Shown piece by piece: positions 60,290 to 64,000 of a stretch of DNA of 64,000 nucleotides; the stretch's first letter is position 1, and the number at the start of each line of letters is the position of its first letter. The DNA comes from Marinobacter sp. F3R08. GTDB lineage: Bacteria; Pseudomonadota; Gammaproteobacteria; Pseudomonadales; Oleiphilaceae. Made by a program: the position numbers and the translations under genes. The DNA lies in assembly GCF_018860425.1 (NCBI RefSeq), contig NZ_JAHKPI010000020.1, positions 186,001-250,000 on the forward strand, given 5' to 3'. The notes beneath the pieces were generated by a model. The model ran no database searches, was not told the origin of the DNA, and worked only from the letters and a program-made list of their open reading frames with translations.

Positions 60290-62727
60290 AACCCTTCAGC
60301 AACCTCAGATTAACCAGCAAGATCGTTATGCTGGTCACGCTCCTCGGGGCGCTGGCGGTCATCATCATGCTCTACTCCATGACGAGCCTTTACACAGTCA
60401 GTCGAAACTACCAGACGCTTCTTGAAAAAGATGCCCAGGCCTCCCTGTTGATCAGTGCGGCCCTGTTGGACCTGAGTGATTCCAGCAAAATGGTTCTCTC
60501 CGTCCTGACCCAACAGGAAGTGGCAAAAATGCGAGCCACGCAAGCGCACCTGGCAACTCGGCGCGCACAGTTCAATTCCAAGTTGAGGCGTATTTCTCCA
60601 CTCCTCAATGGGGTTAATCCAGAGTTCGAAAGCCTGAAAACCCAGGAACAGGCCCTGTTCTCGCTGGCCGACGACATCATTGACTCTGCAGCCAGATGGC
60701 GTGGCGACAAGGCGCTCAAGATCATTCAGGAGGAATTTGAGCCTCAGCTCAACGCCATGCGCCAGAATATGGATAACCTCAAAGACAGAACCATTTCAAA
60801 CTTTCAGGATGATTCGCTCAGCCTCAATCAGGACACACAGAATACGATCACCAACACGACGCTGCTATTCACCCTGGTTCTGCTGAGCGCCGTCGGCTTT
60901 TCCGCCTACCTGGCCTTCACCCGGGTATCACGTCCGATCAGTCACCTCACTCGCGCCATGCAGCAGTTAACCAGCCGCAATTACCATCAGACTATTCGTC
61001 ACACCGAGCGCCAGGATGAAGTCGGCGAAATGGCAAAGGCGCTGGAGGTGTTCCGGGACAACATGCAGCGGGCTGATCAACTGGAGGCTGAAGCTGCCGC
61101 CAGCACCAGGGCTCGCGAGCTGGCCGAACAAGTCGCTGAGGCCAAGGCCAACTTTCTGGCAACAATGAGTCATGAAATCCGAACTCCGATGAACGCCATT
61201 CTCGGGCTTGCCCAGATCAGCCTTCGACATTCGATGGAGCCACGCCAAAAGGATCGTATCGAGAAAATTCTGCGCACCGGTCAGCACCTGCTGGGCATCA
61301 TCAACGACATACTGGATTTTTCCTCAATCGACGGAGGACATGTTACTCCTGAGAACGTTCCCTTCTCACCCGGGGAGTTACTGAATGATGTCCGGGAGAT
61401 GCTCGCGGAAACAGCGGAAAAGAAGGGTTTACAACTTGAGTTCAAGGCACACGACTGCCCTGCCGTTCTGGTGGGTGACCCTATGCGAATCAGACAGATT
61501 CTTCTCAACTACACCAATAACGCGATCAAGTTCAGTGACGACGGACAGATCAACCTCCGGATGGAAGTTCAGGAGCACGAAGACCAATCGGTTTATCTGT
61601 ACGGTGAAGTCACAGACCAGGGCATTGGTCTGGACAAACACCAGACCGAATCTCTGTTCCAACCGTTTCAGCAGGCGGACAACTCCATTTCCCGGCGCTT
61701 CGGCGGCACTGGCCTGGGCCTCGCCATTTCCCGCAATCTTGCGGAATTAATGGGAGGCACCACCGGGGTCTTCAGTGAACCAGGTCAGGGAAGCAGATTC
61801 TGGTTTCGGGTCAAGGTTCGCCACCCCGGGACGCACGAATGCCTGCCATCAGCCGACAATGAAAAAAACCCGGTGAATGCCGTAAATCTTCGGGGATTGC
61901 GCCTGTTACTGGTAGATGACAACGAGCTAAACCGGGTCGTGGCCAAAGAGCTTTTGATGGATGAAGGCATCCTCGTTGATGAAGCCAGCGATGGCCAGCA
62001 GGCGCTGGAGCTCCTTGAATCGGCACCGGACCAGACCTACCACATGGTCCTGATGGACATGATGATGCCGAAACTTGACGGGATCAGCACCACACGAAAG
62101 CTGCGCGAAAACCCGCGTTTTAAAGCGATCCCCATCATCGCCATGACCGCCAACGCCAGCACTCAGGATGTGAAAAAATGTGCCGACGCCGGCATGAATG
62201 CTCATGTATCCAAACCGTTTGATATACAAAGGCTCCTCAATACATTGGCTGAGCAACAGGCTGCAACCGGAATGGAAACAGCACCGCAAACGACACATGC
62301 CCCGGCCATCGACTCAGATGGTGCCCCAATGCCCCCGAACAGCGACATACTCGACCCCCGGCCCCTGGAGCACCTGCGAAGCCTTGTAACACCTGAGCGC
62401 TTTGACAACATGCTGGATCTTCTCATTGAGGACTGTCGTCAGCGAGGGGAAGCCTTTAACGCCCATGCCGCAAAAAACGAAACCGGCACGTTCCGGCAAG
62501 ACGCTCACGACCTGATCGGTACTTCGGGTCATGTCGGCCTGAATCAGCTCAGGGATCTGGGCAAAGCACTATCAAAAGCCATTCGGGACAATGACACCAG
62601 GTCCGCGCTGCAGCTTGCACAGGAGATCCACCAAGCAACGCTGGATGCTGACCAGGTACTGCGTCGGCACTTCAAAACCACTGAATCAAGGCAGGCAAAA
62701 GAAGAATCCAGGCATCCGACGTCATGA
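60286..62727 (+). CDS. Hybrid sensor histidine kinase with HAMP, HisKA, HATPase, REC and HPt domains
   Basis: 813 residues from the ATG at 60286, which overlaps the upstream stop and directly precedes the first membrane helix (VMLVTLLGALAVIIMLYSM). A helical periplasmic region (about 40-190), a second helix and a HAMP segment (RVSRPISHLTRAMQQLTSRN) follow. The HisKA box MSHEIRTPMNAILG puts the phospho-His at about 296. ATPase boxes include NNAIKFS and GGTGLGLAISRNL. The receiver has phospho-Asp at about 590 (LMDMMMPKLDG), and an HPt domain has His near 741 (QDAHDLIGTSGHVG). It probably sends phosphate to the REC-GGDEF protein encoded next. Confidence 0.93.
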   Translation: MKPFSNLRLTSKIVMLVTLLGALAVIIMLYSMTSLYTVSRNYQTLLEKDAQASLLISAALLDLSDSSKMVLSVLTQQEVAKMRATQAHLATRRAQFNSKLRRISPLLNGVNPEFESLKTQEQALFSLADDIIDSAARWRGDKALKIIQEEFEPQLNAMRQNMDNLKDRTISNFQDDSLSLNQDTQNTITNTTLLFTLVLLSAVGFSAYLAFTRVSRPISHLTRAMQQLTSRNYHQTIRHTERQDEVGEMAKALEVFRDNMQRADQLEAEAAASTRARELAEQVAEAKANFLATMSHEIRTPMNAILGLAQISLRHSMEPRQKDRIEKILRTGQHLLGIINDILDFSSIDGGHVTPENVPFSPGELLNDVREMLAETAEKKGLQLEFKAHDCPAVLVGDPMRIRQILLNYTNNAIKFSDDGQINLRMEVQEHEDQSVYLYGEVTDQGIGLDKHQTESLFQPFQQADNSISRRFGGTGLGLAISRNLAELMGGTTGVFSEPGQGSRFWFRVKVRHPGTHECLPSADNEKNPVNAVNLRGLRLLLVDDNELNRVVAKELLMDEGILVDEASDGQQALELLESAPDQTYHMVLMDMMMPKLDGISTTRKLRENPRFKAIPIIAMTANASTQDVKKCADAGMNAHVSKPFDIQRLLNTLAEQQAATGMETAPQTTHAPAIDSDGAPMPPNSDILDPRPLEHLRSLVTPERFDNMLDLLIEDCRQRGEAFNAHAAKNETGTFRQDAHDLIGTSGHVGLNQLRDLGKALSKAIRDNDTRSALQLAQEIHQATLDADQVLRRHFKTTESRQAKEESRHPTS

Positions 62728-63665
62728 CTCACAATTCCGATCAAAGAAATGACCAGAAAAGCACAGGCCTTGGCCGACAAACCGTTCTTCTTGTTGACGA
62801 TCAGCCTCTGAGCGTTGCTTTTGCCGCCGCCGAGATCGAGGATTTATGCCACCCGATCACAGCGCCCAATGGCAAGAAAGCGCTTGAACTGGCAGTTAGC
62901 GTGCATCCAGACCTGATCCTGCTGGATGTGAAGATGCCTGATATGAGCGGGTTTGATGTGTGCCGCCGACTGAAACAGAACCCCGAAACCGCAGACATTG
63001 CTGTCATATTCCTTACACTTCTGGATGAAGAAGCAGATGAGGAGTTTGGACTGAGGCTCGGCGCCATCGACTACATAGCGAAACCCTTCAGTCCGGCCAT
63101 TCTCAGGGCGAGAGTGCGCAATCATCTTCTGATTCAACGTCAGAGAATGCAACTGGAGCGAATGGCTCAGTTCGACGCCCTGACGGGCCTGGCCAATCGA
63201 CGAAGCTTTGACCAGGTTCTACATGCCGAATGGCAAAGGCTCATCCAGTATCAGGAACCTCTTTGCCTGTTGCTGATCGACGTTGATATGTTCAAGAGGT
63301 TCAACGACCATTACGGCCACCCCGCAGGCGACGTGACGCTTGAGCAGGTTGGCACAGCCATCAAACTTCAAATGCACCGCAAACACGATATCGCCAGTCG
63401 GTATGGAGGCGAGGAATTTGCCTGTATCCTGCCTCATGCGGACGCTTTCGGTGGCCGGGTTATTGCCGAGGCAATTCGTACCGCAGTCCTGGAGCTGAAC
63501 ATCCCCCATGCTGCGTCTACCATCAGTGATCGGGTTACCGTCAGCATTGGCGTCGCATGCGCCATTCCCGATAGCAAAACAGCGCCAGCAGCATTGGTCG
63601 CCGAGGCGGACCGGCATCTTTACCATGCAAAGGATGAGGGACGAAACCGGATCAGCTCAGTCTAG
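62724..63665 (+). CDS. Response regulator with diguanylate cyclase (REC-GGDEF, PleD/WspR-like)
   Basis: 313 residues. The N-terminal receiver has VLLVDDQPLSV, phospho-Asp near 69 (LLDVKMPDMSG) and the conserved Lys in YIAKPF. A short linker leads to a GGDEF domain with an active GGEEF loop near 229 (SRYGGEEFACILP), preceded by DALTGLANRRSFDQ. Its ATG overlaps the kinase stop by four bases, so the three-gene operon links a periplasmic ligand to c-di-GMP synthesis. Its 3' end overlaps the end of a convergent gene by 14 bases. Confidence 0.93.
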   Translation: MTHNSDQRNDQKSTGLGRQTVLLVDDQPLSVAFAAAEIEDLCHPITAPNGKKALELAVSVHPDLILLDVKMPDMSGFDVCRRLKQNPETADIAVIFLTLLDEEADEEFGLRLGAIDYIAKPFSPAILRARVRNHLLIQRQRMQLERMAQFDALTGLANRRSFDQVLHAEWQRLIQYQEPLCLLLIDVDMFKRFNDHYGHPAGDVTLEQVGTAIKLQMHRKHDIASRYGGEEFACILPHADAFGGRVIAEAIRTAVLELNIPHAASTISDRVTVSIGVACAIPDSKTAPAALVAEADRHLYHAKDEGRNRISSV

Positions 63666-64000
63666 CCTGCGGCCACTCCCCACAAAGACGCTCCACACAG
63701 GCCAGCAGTTCTTCCGAGCTCGCGGGCTTTATCAGGGTGGCATCGAAATCCAAAGCCCGCGCATCATCACGATTTTTGGGTGGATGGGCGGAATAGAGCA
63801 GGACAGGCAGCCCAGGACTCGAACGACGGATATTGTCCAGCAGAGCCCAACCATCGACATCCGGCATGAACTGGTCTGTAATGACCAGATCAATCTCGTC
63901 AGTTGCCAGTATAGACAGGGCCTCGTCAACACTCGCGGCCAGACTTACTTCAAAACCGTATCCAGCGAAAAGATCCCCCAGGAACAGTCTGGCAAACTCG
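63652..64000 (-). CDS. Receiver (REC) domain protein, N-terminal part beyond the window
   Basis: About 116 C-terminal codons are visible. My reading of the end gives VSLAASVDEALSILATDEIDLVITDQFMPDVDGWALL, with the phospho-Asp in ITDQFMP, the Ser in LLYSAHP and the Lys in LIKPASSEELL. This is a complete receiver core. It may be a single-domain regulator or the last domain of a hybrid kinase that continues past the right edge. It is convergent with, and overlaps by 14 bases, the REC-GGDEF gene. Confidence 0.85.
   Translation of the reverse strand, partial: EFARLFLGDLFAGYGFEVSLAASVDEALSILATDEIDLVITDQFMPDVDGWALLDNIRRSSPGLPVLLYSAHPPKNRDDARALDFDATLIKPASSEELLACVERLCGEWPQARLS

Overview
The window reads as chromosome from a versatile heterotrophic gammaproteobacterium, probably a marine, Marinobacter-like one. 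This rests on the gene families present (TRAP and TTT importers, a DcaP-type porin, a DUF11/OmpA surface pair, many LysR and IclR regulators), on moderate GC content and on dense operons. The genus is an inference. I saw no rRNA, tRNA, IS element, phage gene or CRISPR array. Almost everything is import, catabolism of small organic acids or nitrogen compounds, and its regulation.

Region 1 (1-11249): two operons run outward from a GntR/UTRA regulator at 4709-5500. Leftward lie a LeuC-like/LeuD-like hydro-lyase and a TRAP transporter, which is cut by the left window edge. Rightward lie a tautomerase-NTF2 fusion, an isocitrate-lyase/PEP-mutase-family C-C lyase, an N-carbamoylsarcosine-amidase-type hydrolase, two PuuE-like polysaccharide-deacetylase-family hydrolases and a TcuA/fumarate-reductase-like flavoprotein. 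The identical 13-mer TAAATGTATTATT precedes both operons. I infer a possibly undescribed pathway: cyclic imide or ureide, to half-amide, to dicarboxylate, to alkylmaleate, to alkylmalate, to an oxoacid plus a carboxylate.

Region 2 (11522-17296): a 7TM diguanylate cyclase, then a LysR regulator divergent from a glutathione S-transferase and a PNPOx-ferredoxin reductase-2Fe2S fusion.

Region 3 (17313-28834): nitrogen scavenging. One operon joins an NMT1/THI5-type ABC importer to a cyanuric-acid-amidohydrolase/barbiturase-family enzyme. A second has another ABC importer, a cobalt-type nitrile hydratase (beta, alpha, activator), a biuret-hydrolase-like isochorismatase and a HupE/UreJ metal permease. 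LysR genes flank both.

Region 4 (29087-45979): a dicarboxylate (adipate-type) beta-oxidation locus with two IclR regulators, a CatIJ-type CoA-transferase, PcaF thiolase, a TctABC importer, a fused enoyl-CoA hydratase/3-hydroxyacyl-CoA dehydrogenase, a class III CoA-transferase and an acyl-CoA dehydrogenase. A permease, a LysR regulator and a DcaP-like porin follow. PcaU-style triple 10-bp operator repeats lie at the CoA-transferase and tctC promoters, and a degenerate version lies before the second iclR.

Region 5 (46109-64000): a translationally coupled pair, a 2796-residue DUF11/SdrD-like surface protein and a 1377-residue OmpA/beta-barrel protein. Beyond it lies an operon of a periplasmic binding protein, a hybrid histidine kinase and a REC-GGDEF diguanylate cyclase. 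A convergent receiver-domain gene is cut by the right edge.
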